64,000 nucleotides of DNA from Microcella putealis (GCF_004216575.1 NZ_SGWW01000002.1:1-64000), one strand, 5' to 3'; shown: positions 1 to 10,133, counted from the stretch's first letter. Notes: a model not told the origin generated them from the sequence alone. Program-made: numbers and translations.

Positions 1-56
1 AAGACCTCCGTGGAAACGATCTGAGTGTGGTTACCCACATCGTTCCCGGAGGTCTT
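1..56. repeat. long imperfect inverted repeat (hairpin)
   Basis: The two arms AAGACCTCCG and CGGAGGTCTT are perfect complements. Inside them AACGAT pairs with ATCGTT and GTG pairs with CAC around a short loop, giving an almost continuous hairpin. It lies 57 bases beyond the stop of the minus-strand lipoprotein gene, so it could serve as that gene's terminator, although no T-run follows. Its length and symmetry also fit the end of a small mobile element or a dispersed repeat. The window starts exactly here, so its neighbour is unseen. Confidence 0.5.
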
Positions 57-112
57 CGCTCACCTCAGCCGATCACAACGTGTCGAGGAAGAACACCTAG
101 CGCCCGCGCTAC

Positions 113-595
113 CTACTCGCTGTCGGCGGGGAGGTACAGCTCGTACTCGGGGAGGCTGCCATCGAGGACGGGAACCTCGATCTGGCTGCCCTCGGCACCG
201 CCGTAGGTGAAGAAGAGGGGCACGAGGGCGCCGGGGATGACGTCGGTGCCGCTGATGACGATGGTCTGCTCGTCGTCGGGACCGCCGACCGAGGTGAGTG
301 CGCTGCCGTCGAGGGTGATGGTCTCGTCGCCGCTCGCGCCGTCGAGGTTCCACTTGACCTCGAGGTCGACGGTCTCGGTCGAGTTGTTGGCGACCGTCAT
401 TACGAGGTTGAGGTTCTGGCCCTCATCGGTGATGAGCAAGACGTTGCGCACCGACACGTCGTCGATCGTCGTTCCCACGCCGTCGGACGGGTCGTACTCC
501 TTCTGCGTGGCGATGTTCGCCGAGAAGGTGCAGCCGCTCGCGCCGACCATGATCGCCGCTGCGAGGGCGATGGTTGCCGCCATGCGAGTGTTCAC
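113..595 (-). CDS. small secreted lipoprotein of unknown function
   Basis: A protein of 160 residues beginning at GTG. That start is chosen because GGAGG lies five to six bases upstream and because it supplies an arginine before the hydrophobic stretch. Residues 1-21 look like a lipoprotein signal peptide ending in a lipobox-like ASGC, with the lipidated Cys at about 22. The mature part is acidic and rich in beta-type segments, with stretches such as NLNLVMTVANNSTETVDLEV, which suggest an immunoglobulin-like or DUF4352-like extracellular fold. No catalytic motif is seen. It stands alone on the minus strand, divergent from carD. The lipoprotein assignment is good; the function is unknown. Confidence 0.75.
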   Translation of the reverse strand: MNTRMAATIALAAAIMVGASGCTFSANIATQKEYDPSDGVGTTIDDVSVRNVLLITDEGQNLNLVMTVANNSTETVDLEVKWNLDGASGDETITLDGSALTSVGGPDDEQTIVISGTDVIPGALVPLFFTYGGAEGSQIEVPVLDGSLPEYELYLPADSE

Positions 596-760
596 GAATT
601 GCCTCCAGTGCCCGTCGTATTCGGCGGTCGCTGGCCGGGCTGAAGCCCGCCTGCGTGGGCGCGACCTCAGCCAGTCTAGCGGGACGGAAGGGTAGTCGTG
701 GTCCGCGCGCGGGGCCGTCACCGACCCGGCCCTGGCCGAGATGCTGAGAAATTCCTGTGG

Positions 761-784
761 TAGAATAGGAGTTCTGCGGAAGGA
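761..784 (+). promoter_or_regulatory. candidate -10 and ribosome binding site of carD
   Basis: TAGAAT at 761-766 resembles a -10 element and is preceded by TGTGG. No convincing -35 is seen at the right distance. GGAAGGA at 778-784 is a Shine-Dalgarno sequence nine bases before the carD ATG. Confidence 0.4.
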
Positions 785-793
785 CCACCACCC

Positions 794-1276
794 ATGCAAT
801 TCACTGTCGGAGAAACGGTCGTTTACCCGCACCACGGTGCGGCGACCATCACCGAAGTCAAGACCCGAGTCATCAAGGGCGTCGAGAAGACCTACCTGAA
901 GCTGAACGTCACGCAGGGCGACCTCACTATTGAGGTTCCCGCTGACAACGTCGACCTGGTCGGCGTTCGTGACGTTATTGGCCAAGAGGGCCTCGACAAG
1001 GTGTTCGAGGTGCTGCGCGCACCGTTCACCGAAGAGCCCACGAACTGGTCGCGTCGTTACAAGGCCAACCTTGAGAAGCTCGCTTCGGGCGATGTCATCA
1101 AGGTGTCTGAGGTCGTGCGCGACCTGTGGCGCCGTGACCAAGACCGCGGCCTCAGCGCCGGCGAGAAGCGCATGCTCGCCAAGGCTCGTCAGATCTTGAT
1201 CTCTGAGCTCGCGCTGGCCGAGAAGACCGACGAAGAGAAGGCGTCGAGCGTGCTCGACGAGGTGCTCGCCTCCTAA
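794..1276 (+). CDS. carD: CarD family transcription regulator
   Basis: A protein of 160 residues, the normal length for CarD. The N-terminal part (about 1-60) is the RNA-polymerase-interacting Tudor-like domain, recognisable from [17 protein letters not shown] and the following beta strands. The rest is the helical DNA-contacting domain, with [17 protein letters not shown] and the conserved run through [16 protein letters not shown]. In actinobacteria CarD binds the beta subunit of RNA polymerase and stabilises open complexes at rRNA and other housekeeping promoters. It is followed 35 bases later by ispDF, a neighbour arrangement common in actinobacteria, where CarD lies upstream of the ispD/ispF genes. 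Identification is firm. Confidence 0.95.
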   Translation: MQFTVGETVVYPHHGAATITEVKTRVIKGVEKTYLKLNVTQGDLTIEVPADNVDLVGVRDVIGQEGLDKVFEVLRAPFTEEPTNWSRRYKANLEKLASGDVIKVSEVVRDLWRRDQDRGLSAGEKRMLAKARQILISELALAEKTDEEKASSVLDEVLAS

Positions 1277-1311
1277 GCGAGGCGGCCCCTCTCTGTCGAG
1301 ACTCGCCCGAC

Positions 1312-2595
1312 GTGAGCACTCCCTCCCGCGATAGCGACGCGTCGCCGGCCCACACCGACGTGCGCCTCGGCATCGTCGTCGTCGCCGCGGGAAGCGGTAC
1401 CCGCCTGGGCGCCGCCGAGCCGAAGGCATTTGTCGAGCTCGGCGGCGCCACTCTTCTCGAGCACGCCCTAACGGCGATCGCGCGCCTCGATGAGGAGGCG
1501 CGCGTTGTCGTCGTGGCCCCGAGCATCCGGGTGGATGCGGCCACCGCGATCGCTGGCCGTGTTCTCGCGCCGGGCTACGGCACCGTCGTGGCGGGCGGGG
1601 CCGAGCGGCAAGACTCGGTCGCAGCCGGTATTGCGGCCCTGGCCGCTGCCGACACCGCCGGCGCCCTCGACGTCGTCCTCATCCACGACGCCGCCCGCGC
1701 GCTGACCCCGAGCACCGTGTTCGCGCGGGTCGCCGAGCGCGTGCGCGCGAGCGGCGCGGGCGTGGTTCCCGCGCTGCCCATGATCGACACCGTGGCCGAG
1801 ACCGACGGCGCCGACACCGTCGAGCGCGTCGCCGACCGTTCGCGGCTCGCGGTGCTGCAGACGCCCCAGGGTTTCCCCTTTGCGGCCTATCGCGCCGCGA
1901 TCGCCGGCGCGTCGACCGGGCACACCGACGACACGAGCGTCTTCGCTGCGGCGGGGCACGACGTCGTCACGGTCACGGGCGACGAGGCGTCGCTCAAGAT
2001 CACGACCCCGTGGGACCTGCGCCGGGCCGAGCTGATCCTCGCCGAGCGGGGCGGTGCGCCCACCGGCCAGGGGCCCAGCCAGGCGTCCCGCGCGATGCTT
2101 GGCCCCGCGGCCGCTCTGCGCACCGGGGTCGGCATCGACGTGCACGCCTACGACGACACCGCCGAGTGTTGGCTCGGGGGCCTCTTCTGGCCGAACGAGC
2201 CGGGCCTTGCCGGCCACAGTGACGGCGACGCCGTCAGTCACGCCATCTGCGACGCCCTGCTCTCGGCCGCGGGGCTCGGCGACATCGGCTCGCGCTTCGG
2301 CGTTGACGACCCGCGCTTTGCCGACGCCCGCGGCGAGGTGTTCCTCACCGCCACCATCGAGCTACTCGCCGAGGCGGGCTACCGGGTCGAGAACGTCGCC
2401 GTGCAGCTGGTCGCCGCGCGCCCCCGCTTCGCGCCCCGCCGTCGTGAGGTCGAGCAGCACCTGACCGCGATTCTCGGCGCCCCCGTGAGCGTCGCCGCCA
2501 CCACGAGCGACGGGCTCGGCTTCACCGGCCGCGCCGAGGGCGTGACCGCCGTCGCCACGGCACTCGTCTCCCGTACCGAAAAGCCCCGCCGGTAG
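1312..2595 (+). CDS. ispDF: bifunctional MEP-pathway enzyme IspD-IspF
   Basis: A fused protein of 427 residues starting at GTG. The N-terminal IspD domain (about 1-235) carries the nucleotidyltransferase signature GSGTRLG followed by KAFVELGG, then the VLQTPQGF and DEASLKITTPWD segments. It makes CDP-methylerythritol. The C-terminal IspF domain (about 260-427) has GIDVHAY and GHSDGDAVSHAICDALL, which supply the metal and phosphate ligands of 2-C-methyl-D-erythritol 2,4-cyclodiphosphate synthase. The intermediate step needs IspE, which is not in this window. The fusion is known in several bacterial groups, including Microbacteriaceae-type actinobacteria. It directly precedes cysS with nine bases between. 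Confidence 0.95.
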   Translation: MSTPSRDSDASPAHTDVRLGIVVVAAGSGTRLGAAEPKAFVELGGATLLEHALTAIARLDEEARVVVVAPSIRVDAATAIAGRVLAPGYGTVVAGGAERQDSVAAGIAALAAADTAGALDVVLIHDAARALTPSTVFARVAERVRASGAGVVPALPMIDTVAETDGADTVERVADRSRLAVLQTPQGFPFAAYRAAIAGASTGHTDDTSVFAAAGHDVVTVTGDEASLKITTPWDLRRAELILAERGGAPTGQGPSQASRAMLGPAAALRTGVGIDVHAYDDTAECWLGGLFWPNEPGLAGHSDGDAVSHAICDALLSAAGLGDIGSRFGVDDPRFADARGEVFLTATIELLAEAGYRVENVAVQLVAARPRFAPRRREVEQHLTAILGAPVSVAATTSDGLGFTGRAEGVTAVATALVSRTEKPRR

Positions 2596-2598
2596 GCT
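2593..2598 (+). promoter_or_regulatory. candidate leaderless -10 element of cysS
   Basis: TAGGCT, which includes the ispDF stop codon, lies exactly six bases before the cysS GTG. No Shine-Dalgarno is present. This TAnnnT-N6-GTG arrangement is the usual layout of leaderless actinobacterial transcripts. It suggests cysS also has its own promoter. Confidence 0.45.
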
Positions 2599-2604
2599 TG
2601 AGCG

Positions 2605-4036
<1,432 letters not shown>

Positions 4037-4044
<8 letters not shown>

Positions 4045-5029
4045 GCACGGACACCCCAGCGCCCGCAAGAGCAAGAAGGGACCCACCGTCGGCTCGGGCG
4101 GTCAGGGCCGCCAGAAGCTCGAAGGTCGCGGGCCCACCCCGAAGGCCGAAGACCGCAGCTGGCACCCCGCCGGCAAGCGCAAGGCCGCGAAAGAGCGGCT
4201 TGAAGCCGCGAAGACGCGCGGCGGGAAGCGCCCCAACACCTCATCCAGCACGAGCGGTGGCCCGCGCTCGGCGAAGAAGAGCGGCGACACCGAGGTGGTC
4301 TCGGGCCGCAACTCGGTGCTCGAGGCACTGCGCGCGCGTATCCCCGCCGTATCCCTGACGATGGCGGTGCGCATCGAGATGGATGACCGGGTCAAGGAGG
4401 CGCTCGCCCTCGCGACCAAGCGCGGCATCCCGATTCTCGAGGTCACGCGGCCCGAGATCGACCGGCTCACCGGCGACTCGGTGCACCAGGGCATCGCCCT
4501 GAGTGTGCCGCCCTACGAGTACGCGCACCCCGACGACCTGCTCGAGGCTGCCGCGAAGCGCAACGAGCCCGCGCTGATCATCGCGCTCGACGGCATCACC
4601 GACCCCCGCAACCTGGGGGCGATCATCCGCTCGACGGCCGCGTTCGGCGGGCACGGCGTCATCGTGCCGCAGCGCCGCAGCGTGGGAGTGACCGCCTCGG
4701 CGTGGAAGACCTCGGCCGGCGCCGCCGCCCGCACCCCCGTCGCGATGGCCGCGAACCTGACACAGACGCTCAAGGCGCTGAAGCAGCAGGGGGTCTTCGT
4801 GCTCGGCCTCGATGGCGACGGCGACGTCTCGCTGCCGGGCCTCGAGCTCGCCGAGCAGCCGATCGTCATCGTCGTCGGGAGCGAGGGCAAGGGGCTGTCG
4901 CGACTCGTGGCCGAAACCTGCGACGCGATCGTGTCGATTCCGATCTCGGAGGCAACCGAGTCGCTGAACGCCGGAATCGCCGCATCCGTCACGCTCTACG
5001 AGGTCGCGAGGCGCCGCGCTTCTGCTTGA
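4037..5029 (+). CDS. rlmB: 23S rRNA 2'-O-methyltransferase RlmB (SpoU/TrmH family)
   Basis: A protein of 330 residues beginning at an ATG that overlaps the end of cysS. Residues 1-85 form a basic, low-complexity extension rich in Lys, Arg and Gly, common in actinobacterial members. A substrate-binding domain follows ([12 protein letters not shown]). The SPOUT methyltransferase domain has the three knot motifs: [33 protein letters not shown] and [20 protein letters not shown]. Known relatives methylate the ribose of G2251 (E. coli numbering) in 23S rRNA; the precise target here is inferred. The cysS-rlmB pairing is conserved in actinobacteria. Confidence 0.92.
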
Positions 5030-5074
5030 CAAGCGGCCGCTCTGGCTGTTCACTGTGTTCAGCATGGCTGAACA
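5026..5074 (+). promoter_or_regulatory. promoter and perfect 19-bp operator of the bicupin-SDR operon
   Basis: TTGACA at 5026-5031 is a consensus -35. TTCACT at 5049-5054 sits at 17-bp spacing as a weak -10. The sequence TGTTCAGC-ATG-GCTGAACA at 5056-5074 is a perfect 8+3+8 palindrome lying over the expected start site. It is the best of six similar palindromes in block A and is proposed as a binding site of the XRE-cupin regulator encoded at 15.6 kb. Confidence 0.6.
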
Positions 5075-5115
5075 ATGGCGACGGTTCTGCGTCGCCCATC
5101 GAGTGAGGAAGCTCC

Positions 5116-6012
5116 ATGAGCGCACGCTACGTCGTCCGTCGAGCCGCTGACGCGGACTACCGAGACCCCGGCGCCATCGCCCCCGGCTCGAGCGGCTACA
5201 CCCGCTGGCTCGGCGTCGGCTACGCCGATGGCGCTGTGCACAGCGACTTCGGTATCTCAAAGCTCGCACCCGGCGGTGAGATTCCCGCGCACGTTCACTC
5301 GTTCGAAGAGCAGTTCCACGTGCTCGAGGGTGAGGTCCTCATCGTGACCCCCGAGGCCACCGTGCACCTCGTCGCGGGCGACTACGGCGTCGTGCCGATC
5401 GGTGTGCCGCACGCGTGGCGCGCCGTCGGCGACACCGACGCCGTGTGGGCCGACCTCTTCACGCCGCCCGCGCGTGAGAAGTACGGCTTCGACACCTACC
5501 GCGTCGCCGATCTGCCCGTCGTCGAGCCCATCACCGTCGACGCCCGCGACCCCCGCACCCGCTCGTTCGGCAACATCCACGAAGAGCACATGAACCCGGG
5601 CCGGCAGTCGCAAGAACTGCTCGCCGTCTCGGCCAGCATGCGTACCGCCCTGCTCGTGTACAGCGGTATCTCGCTCAAGATGATGGTCGATTCCGACCTG
5701 GGTGCGACCAGCGGGTCGATGTTCATGGTGCAGTACGAGCCGACCGGCAAGGCCGGCCCGCACGACCACCCACTCGAAGAGGTCTATCTGATCCTCGACG
5801 GTGAGGTCGACGCGACGTTCGACGGTGACCACTACCGCCTCGTTCCGGGCGACATTGCCTGGGCCGGCGTCGGCTGCGTGCACTCGTTCGAAGCCGTGGG
5901 CGCCGAGGTGCGCTGGCTCGAAACCCAGGCCCCGCAGATGCCCGCCCGCCACGCCTACCGGTTCTCGCGTGACTGGGAGTACCTCGCCGACAAGCTCAAG
6001 GAGGAGCAATGA
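5116..6012 (+). CDS. bicupin protein, probable metal-dependent enzyme of a catabolic pathway
   Basis: A protein of 298 residues with two cupin domains. In the first (about 45-115) the ligand set appears as HVHSFEEQFHVLEGE and a later PHAW. In the second (about 195-275) it appears as PHDHPLEEVYLILDGE and a later VHSF. Both keep the HxH, Glu and His metal ligands, so both sites could bind metal. The layout resembles (S)-ureidoglycine aminohydrolase and other bicupin hydrolases or isomerases, but no allantoin or purine genes are nearby, so no reaction is assigned. GAGGAA precedes the ATG. The stop overlaps the SDR gene by four bases. A palindromic operator lies upstream. Confidence 0.8.
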   Translation: MSARYVVRRAADADYRDPGAIAPGSSGYTRWLGVGYADGAVHSDFGISKLAPGGEIPAHVHSFEEQFHVLEGEVLIVTPEATVHLVAGDYGVVPIGVPHAWRAVGDTDAVWADLFTPPAREKYGFDTYRVADLPVVEPITVDARDPRTRSFGNIHEEHMNPGRQSQELLAVSASMRTALLVYSGISLKMMVDSDLGATSGSMFMVQYEPTGKAGPHDHPLEEVYLILDGEVDATFDGDHYRLVPGDIAWAGVGCVHSFEAVGAEVRWLETQAPQMPARHAYRFSRDWEYLADKLKEEQ

Positions 6013-6713
6013 CCCGCACCATCGCCGTCATCGGAGGAACCTCCGGCATCGGCCTCGAAATCGCGAAGACCGTCGTCGCTCGCGGTGACAACGTCATCCT
6101 GACCGGCCGCGACGCCGACCGCACGACCGAGATCGCCGCATCCATTGGTCCGAACGCCACGGGCCTCGCGCTCGACATCTGTGAGCCCGAGACGATCGCC
6201 GAGGCGCTGAAGCCCGTCGGGCAGATCCACGGTCTCGTGCTCGCCGCGATCGAGCGCGACGCGAACAGCGTGCGGGATTACAGCATCGCTCGTGCCCGCC
6301 GCCTCGTGACGCTGAAGCTGGTGGGCTACACCGAGGTGGTGCACACGCTGCTCGACCGCCTCGAGCCGTCGGTTGATACCGGCATTGTGCTGTTCGGCGG
6401 TCGCGCGAAGGATGCGCCCTACCCCGGCTCGACCACGGTCGCGACGATCAACGGCGGCGTCGAGGGACTCACCCACTCGATGGCGCTCGAGCTGGCACCG
6501 ATCCGGGTAAACGCTCTGCACCCCGGCATCATCGGCGACACCCCGTTCTGGGCAGACATGCCCGAGGGTGTTCTCGAGGCCTATGAGTCGCGCACCCCGG
6601 GTGGGAAGCTCGCGACCACGGAGGACATCGTGGACGCGACCATGTTCCTCCTCAACAACCGCGGTGTTTCGGGCATCGGCCTGAACGTCGACCGCGGCTG
6701 GCGCCTTACCTAG
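6009..6713 (+). CDS. short-chain dehydrogenase-like protein lacking the YxxxK motif
   Basis: A protein of 234 residues of the SDR Rossmann fold. The cofactor motif GGTSGIG is at 9-15 and the loop TGRDADRTTE suggests NADP preference. The segment that normally reads YxxxK before the next helix is here ATINGGVEGL. Aligned on GVEGL, the Lys is Asn and the Tyr four residues earlier is Val. The upstream Ser position is also unclear. It may therefore be non-catalytic, or use other residues. The ATGA overlap with the bicupin gene indicates tight coupling. The 3' end overlaps the convergent MFS gene by eight bases. Confidence 0.85.
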   Translation: MTRTIAVIGGTSGIGLEIAKTVVARGDNVILTGRDADRTTEIAASIGPNATGLALDICEPETIAEALKPVGQIHGLVLAAIERDANSVRDYSIARARRLVTLKLVGYTEVVHTLLDRLEPSVDTGIVLFGGRAKDAPYPGSTTVATINGGVEGLTHSMALELAPIRVNALHPGIIGDTPFWADMPEGVLEAYESRTPGGKLATTEDIVDATMFLLNNRGVSGIGLNVDRGWRLT

Positions 6714-7980
6714 AGGCCGGACTCTCAGCGGAGGATCCGCCGCGACGGACGCCCAGCATCCCTCGCCGTGCAGCAACGACGGCGAGGGATGCGGCCGTTA
6801 ACGCCGCAATCAGCGCGAGGGCGGCGACGGCGCGAAAACCGCCAGCCGCATACAGGGGCGCGGCGACCGCGGTCGCCGCCGCGCCGGCGAAGAACGCCGC
6901 GGCCATGAACACCGTGTTCGCGCGGCCGTTCTGCGCCGGTTCGACCGAGCCCAAGCCGATCGGTTGCGTCGACACCTGCTCGCTCGACATGCCGACCGAG
7001 ACCAGCATGAGCCCGAGCGCCGTGAGCGGCAGCACCGTCGGAGCGATGAGGATCAGCGCGGCGCCCGTGACGACGGCGCCCACGCAGATCGCCAGCGCGA
7101 CCCGCGTGCCGACCCGCGCGTGCAACGGTGCGCCGAGAATCGTGAGCACGCCGCCCGTGAGGCCCGCGAGTCCCAAGAGCGCGGCCGCACCGACGCTGAC
7201 GCCGAGTTCGTCGACCGCGTACAGCGTTGCCATCGACCAGAGCGTGATGAACGTCATAAAGCAGAGCGCGTGGATCGCCGTCATGAGGCGCAGCGTCGGC
7301 GAACTCGCCGCCACGCGCGGGATCGTGCGCAGGATCTGCGCGTAGCGCGGCGGATCGACCGGCTTGCCGGGGGGCGAGGTGGCGAGACTCAGCGGGATCA
7401 GTGCGGCGACGACGACCGCGATCACCACGAGGGCTCCGCGCCAGCCGAGCAGGTCGGCGATGCCGCCGAGCGCCGTGCGCACAAGGAAAAGCCCCGAGAT
7501 GAACGAGCCCAGCAGCACCGCTGCCGTGCGGGCCCGACGGGCGGGGGGAGCAAGCTTCAGGGCGGCGGCGACGAGCAGTTGCCCGATCGTCGCGGTCGCG
7601 CCGGCGACGAAACACAGGGCGACGAAGACGGCGTACGCGGGGGAGGCGGCCGCCGCGAGCAGCGCGGCCGCGGTCACGCCGAGCTGCACCGTCACCTGGC
7701 TGCGGGCCGAGAAGCGGTCGCCGAGGGAGACGAGCAGCACGATGCCGATCGCGTACCCCGCCTGCACGGCGATCGTGGCGGCGCTCGCCGCGACTCCGGA
7801 GACCCCAAACTCGTCCGCGACGAGCGGTTGAATCGGCTGCGGCACGTAGATGATGGCGACGCCGGTGGCGGCAATAACCGCCATGGATGCGACGCGGCGG
7901 CCCCAGCCAGCCGCGTCAGAATCGGTGGATGCGCGGGGCGCGTCGTCGCGCATCCCGCCGTTGTCAGCCTGCGTACGCAT
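6706..7980 (-). CDS. major facilitator superfamily transporter
   Basis: A membrane protein of 424 residues with about twelve hydrophobic segments and the cytoplasmic loop typical of MFS between helices 2 and 3 (GDRFSARSQ). The C-terminal half starts after a central loop rich in Pro at about 200-215. Composition resembles the YnfM/AraJ type of drug or metabolite exporter. The ATG is preceded by AAAGGA. It is divergent from the amidohydrolase gene, and the shared 125-bp intergenic region carries one of the block A palindromes, so the two are probably controlled together. The substrate is unknown; export of a pathway intermediate or uptake are both possible. Confidence 0.85.
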   Translation of the reverse strand: MRTQADNGGMRDDAPRASTDSDAAGWGRRVASMAVIAATGVAIIYVPQPIQPLVADEFGVSGVAASAATIAVQAGYAIGIVLLVSLGDRFSARSQVTVQLGVTAAALLAAAASPAYAVFVALCFVAGATATIGQLLVAAALKLAPPARRARTAAVLLGSFISGLFLVRTALGGIADLLGWRGALVVIAVVVAALIPLSLATSPPGKPVDPPRYAQILRTIPRVAASSPTLRLMTAIHALCFMTFITLWSMATLYAVDELGVSVGAAALLGLAGLTGGVLTILGAPLHARVGTRVALAICVGAVVTGAALILIAPTVLPLTALGLMLVSVGMSSEQVSTQPIGLGSVEPAQNGRANTVFMAAAFFAGAAATAVAAPLYAAGGFRAVAALALIAALTAASLAVVAARRGMLGVRRGGSSAESPASR

Positions 7981-8044
7981 TCACGGCATCCTTTCGGTCG
8001 AGCCGGTCGATGCGACTGGATATATCTCGATCGACCGGAGTAGT

Positions 8045-8063
8045 ATTTCACTCTGGCTGTACA
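8045..8063 (+). promoter_or_regulatory. candidate operator between MFS gene and amidohydrolase
   Basis: ATTTCACT-CTG-GCTGTACA matches the perfect bicupin palindrome at 11 of 16 arm positions, with the right arm nearly intact. TAGTAT at 8041-8046 could be a -10 for the amidohydrolase. On the opposite strand TTCACT and TACAGC stand 17 bp apart as a possible promoter for the MFS gene. It is the weakest of the six sites. A separate small palindrome TGTAC-N6-GTACA overlaps at 8058-8073. Confidence 0.45.
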
Positions 8064-8105
8064 CAGACGTACACCTTTAGTGAATTGCTCAACGAGGAGG
8101 AACTC

Positions 8106-9548
8106 ATGACCGATGCCGTCGCGCCCCGCGCCGATGACTTCACCCCCGGCCGGCCCGTCGTATTCCGTGGCGCCACGGTGATCACGGTCGACTCCGCAGG
8201 CGTGCTCGAAAACGCTGACGTGCTCATCACCGATGACACGATCGCCGGAGTCGGGCACAACCTTGAGGTGCCCGCTGGCACGCTGGAGATCGACGCCAAG
8301 GGCGGCATCATCATGCCCGGCATGATCGACACGCACCGCCACATGTGGCAGACCGCCCTGCGCGGCTACGGCGGCGACTGGGCACTCAGCCAGTACTTCG
8401 TCTTCTACTACCTGACGTGGGGCCACGTGTTCCGCGCCGAAGACATTGCAGCCGGCAACCAGCTGAGCGCCCTCGAGTCGGTCGACCAGGGTGTCACCAC
8501 CACGGTCGACTGGTCGCACGCGCTGCGCACGCCCGACTACGCCGACGCCGCTGTCGAGGCGCTGAAGAGCATCCCCGGCCGCTACGTGCTCGCCTACGGC
8601 AACTACCTCGGCGCGCCGTGGGAGTGGATGAACGACCCCGGGTTCCAGAACTGGGTCAAGAACTTCACGACCGACGACATGATGGGCCTGCAGGTGGCCT
8701 TCGACGTCAACTCGGGCCCCGACTTCCACGAGAAGGCCGCCTTCGAGGCCGCGCGCGAGCTCGGCCTGCGCGTCACCACCCACGCCGGTGTGTGGGGCGT
8801 CAACGGCGACCCGAACATCGAGTACATGTACAACAACGGCTTCATGGACGACACCGTGACGTACGTGCACGCGTCGTCGCTCGGCCCGGACAGCTACCAC
8901 AAGATCGCCGCCACCGGCGGAACGATCTCGATCGCGACCGAGAGCGAGCAGAGCGCCGGCCAGGGCTACCCCTCGGCCTGGGTCGCCAAGAAGTACGGCA
9001 TCACCGCGTCGCTGTCGATGGACACGAGCGTGTGGTGGAGCGCCGACTTCTTCTCGGCCATGCGCTCGACGCTGTCGTCGTTCCGCTCGCGTGACCACCT
9101 CGAGGCCCAGAGCAAGGGCGAGACGGTCAACGTCAACCGCATGAAGGCGGAAGACGCCGTGTGGCAGGCGACCATGGGTGGCGCGCACACCCTCGGCATG
9201 GCCGACAAGCTCGGCTCGATCACCGTGGGCAAGAAGGCCGACATCGTTCTGCTGAAGAACGACGAGTCGCCCGCGATGACGCCGATCCTCAACCCGTACG
9301 CGCACGTCGTGTACCAGGCCGGCACCGCCGACGTGCACACCGTCGTCGTCAACGGCAAGGTCGTGAAGTACGACGGCGAGCGCATCGGCATGCCGCTGAA
9401 GCCCGTCGCTGACCGCGTTGCCGCGTCGGTCGAGCACGTGCGCGGCGAGCTGGGCGAGGACGCCTGGGCCGAGTGGATGAACCCGGCTCTGCCCGAGGAC
9501 GAGCCCATCGCGAACCCTTACATGTACCTCGACGAGGACGACAAGTAA
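8106..9548 (+). CDS. amidohydrolase of the TRZ/ATZ deaminase type
   Basis: A protein of 480 residues of the metal-dependent amidohydrolase superfamily. The HxH metal pair is DTHRHMW (His77 and His79). Further ligands are His226 in TTHAGVW, His255 in YVHASSLG and Asp306 in SLSMDTSVWW. The C-terminal composite beta domain ends with the usual GSITVGKKADIVLL segment. This group includes chlorohydrolases, S-adenosylhomocysteine and methylthioadenosine deaminases and aminohydrolases of N-heterocycles. A substrate with a ring C-N or amide bond is likely but not identifiable. The start is fixed by the strong GAGGAGGAA six bases upstream. A hairpin terminator follows, so it forms a single-gene unit. 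Confidence 0.88.
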   Translation: MTDAVAPRADDFTPGRPVVFRGATVITVDSAGVLENADVLITDDTIAGVGHNLEVPAGTLEIDAKGGIIMPGMIDTHRHMWQTALRGYGGDWALSQYFVFYYLTWGHVFRAEDIAAGNQLSALESVDQGVTTTVDWSHALRTPDYADAAVEALKSIPGRYVLAYGNYLGAPWEWMNDPGFQNWVKNFTTDDMMGLQVAFDVNSGPDFHEKAAFEAARELGLRVTTHAGVWGVNGDPNIEYMYNNGFMDDTVTYVHASSLGPDSYHKIAATGGTISIATESEQSAGQGYPSAWVAKKYGITASLSMDTSVWWSADFFSAMRSTLSSFRSRDHLEAQSKGETVNVNRMKAEDAVWQATMGGAHTLGMADKLGSITVGKKADIVLLKNDESPAMTPILNPYAHVVYQAGTADVHTVVVNGKVVKYDGERIGMPLKPVADRVAASVEHVRGELGEDAWAEWMNPALPEDEPIANPYMYLDEDDK

Positions 9549-9573
9549 GGAAGCGACTGACTCACCGCTGCTG

Positions 9574-9603
9574 ACGGCGGGTGGCCTGCGGGCCACCCGC
9601 CGT
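9574..9603 (+). terminator. terminator after the amidohydrolase
   Basis: A perfect 13-bp stem, ACGGCGGGTGGCC paired with GGCCACCCGCCGT around the loop TGCG, begins 25 bases after the stop codon. Only a short T pair follows. It is a typical high-GC intrinsic terminator. Confidence 0.75.
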
Positions 9604-9605
9604 TT

Positions 9606-10095
9606 CGCTGTACGAACGCATCACGGTTACCCCGGCAAGGCTGCGAGCCGAGCCGGGAATTCCGCGGCTGTCGCACCCCGGGCTGTGGCGGCGCGGGCGC
9701 GGATCACGCGAGCTCGCGCCGCGCCGCCGGGCTTTCCTGCCCCGGCGCGCCCCACCCCCCACGTGGCCCGAGCTCATGTCCACGAGGTCAGCACATCCCC
9801 GGGACCGGCGGATGCTCGCGGAGGCTTCCGAGGTCGGTGAACGGTCATTCGTGGGGGTCTGCGGGTCGGGAAGGCCCCACGACTGCCCACTCGCGCGCCT
9901 CGGGTGCGCCGTGTAGCGGCTCGACCGCCGACGGCGCGCTGTCCGTCTGCCCGACAGCTCCCGGCGACACGCCAGCGTGACCCTGCGCTGGGCGGCGCGT
10001 CGACGCATCCTGTCGGTCTGGCGGACACCCGGATGCGGCTTGCTGAAGCATCCCTGCGATGGTTCGCGCGGCAGCCAACTCGGCCCGCACAGACA
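9606..10095. other. 490-bp stretch without a recognisable gene
   Basis: All frames here give arginine-, proline- and serine-rich translations without a credible start, ribosome binding site or family motif. No tRNA, riboswitch or long repeat is seen. GGATGC/GCATCC words occur several times (for example at 9810, 10007, 10032 and 10049). It lies between two facing terminators, so it may be decayed coding DNA. Confidence 0.6.
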
Positions 10096-10096
10096 C

Positions 10097-10133
10097 AAAA
10101 ACGGGGCCGGCGCACCACCCGCGCCGGCCCCGT
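10097..10133 (-). terminator. terminator of the ribose-type ABC operon
   Basis: Read on the minus strand, a perfect 13-bp stem made of ACGGGGCCGGCGC and its complement around a seven-base loop is followed by a run of T. It lies 40 bases past the permease stop codon. Confidence 0.85.

Noticed and set aside
5116..6012. Bicupin as (S)-ureidoglycine aminohydrolase
   Set aside because: The two-cupin architecture fits, but no allantoinase, allantoate or urate genes lie nearby and the regulon points to a different pathway.
8058..8073. TGTAC-N6-GTACA palindrome as a second operator family
   Set aside because: It occurs only once and overlaps the better-supported 19-bp site. No matching copy was found elsewhere in the window.
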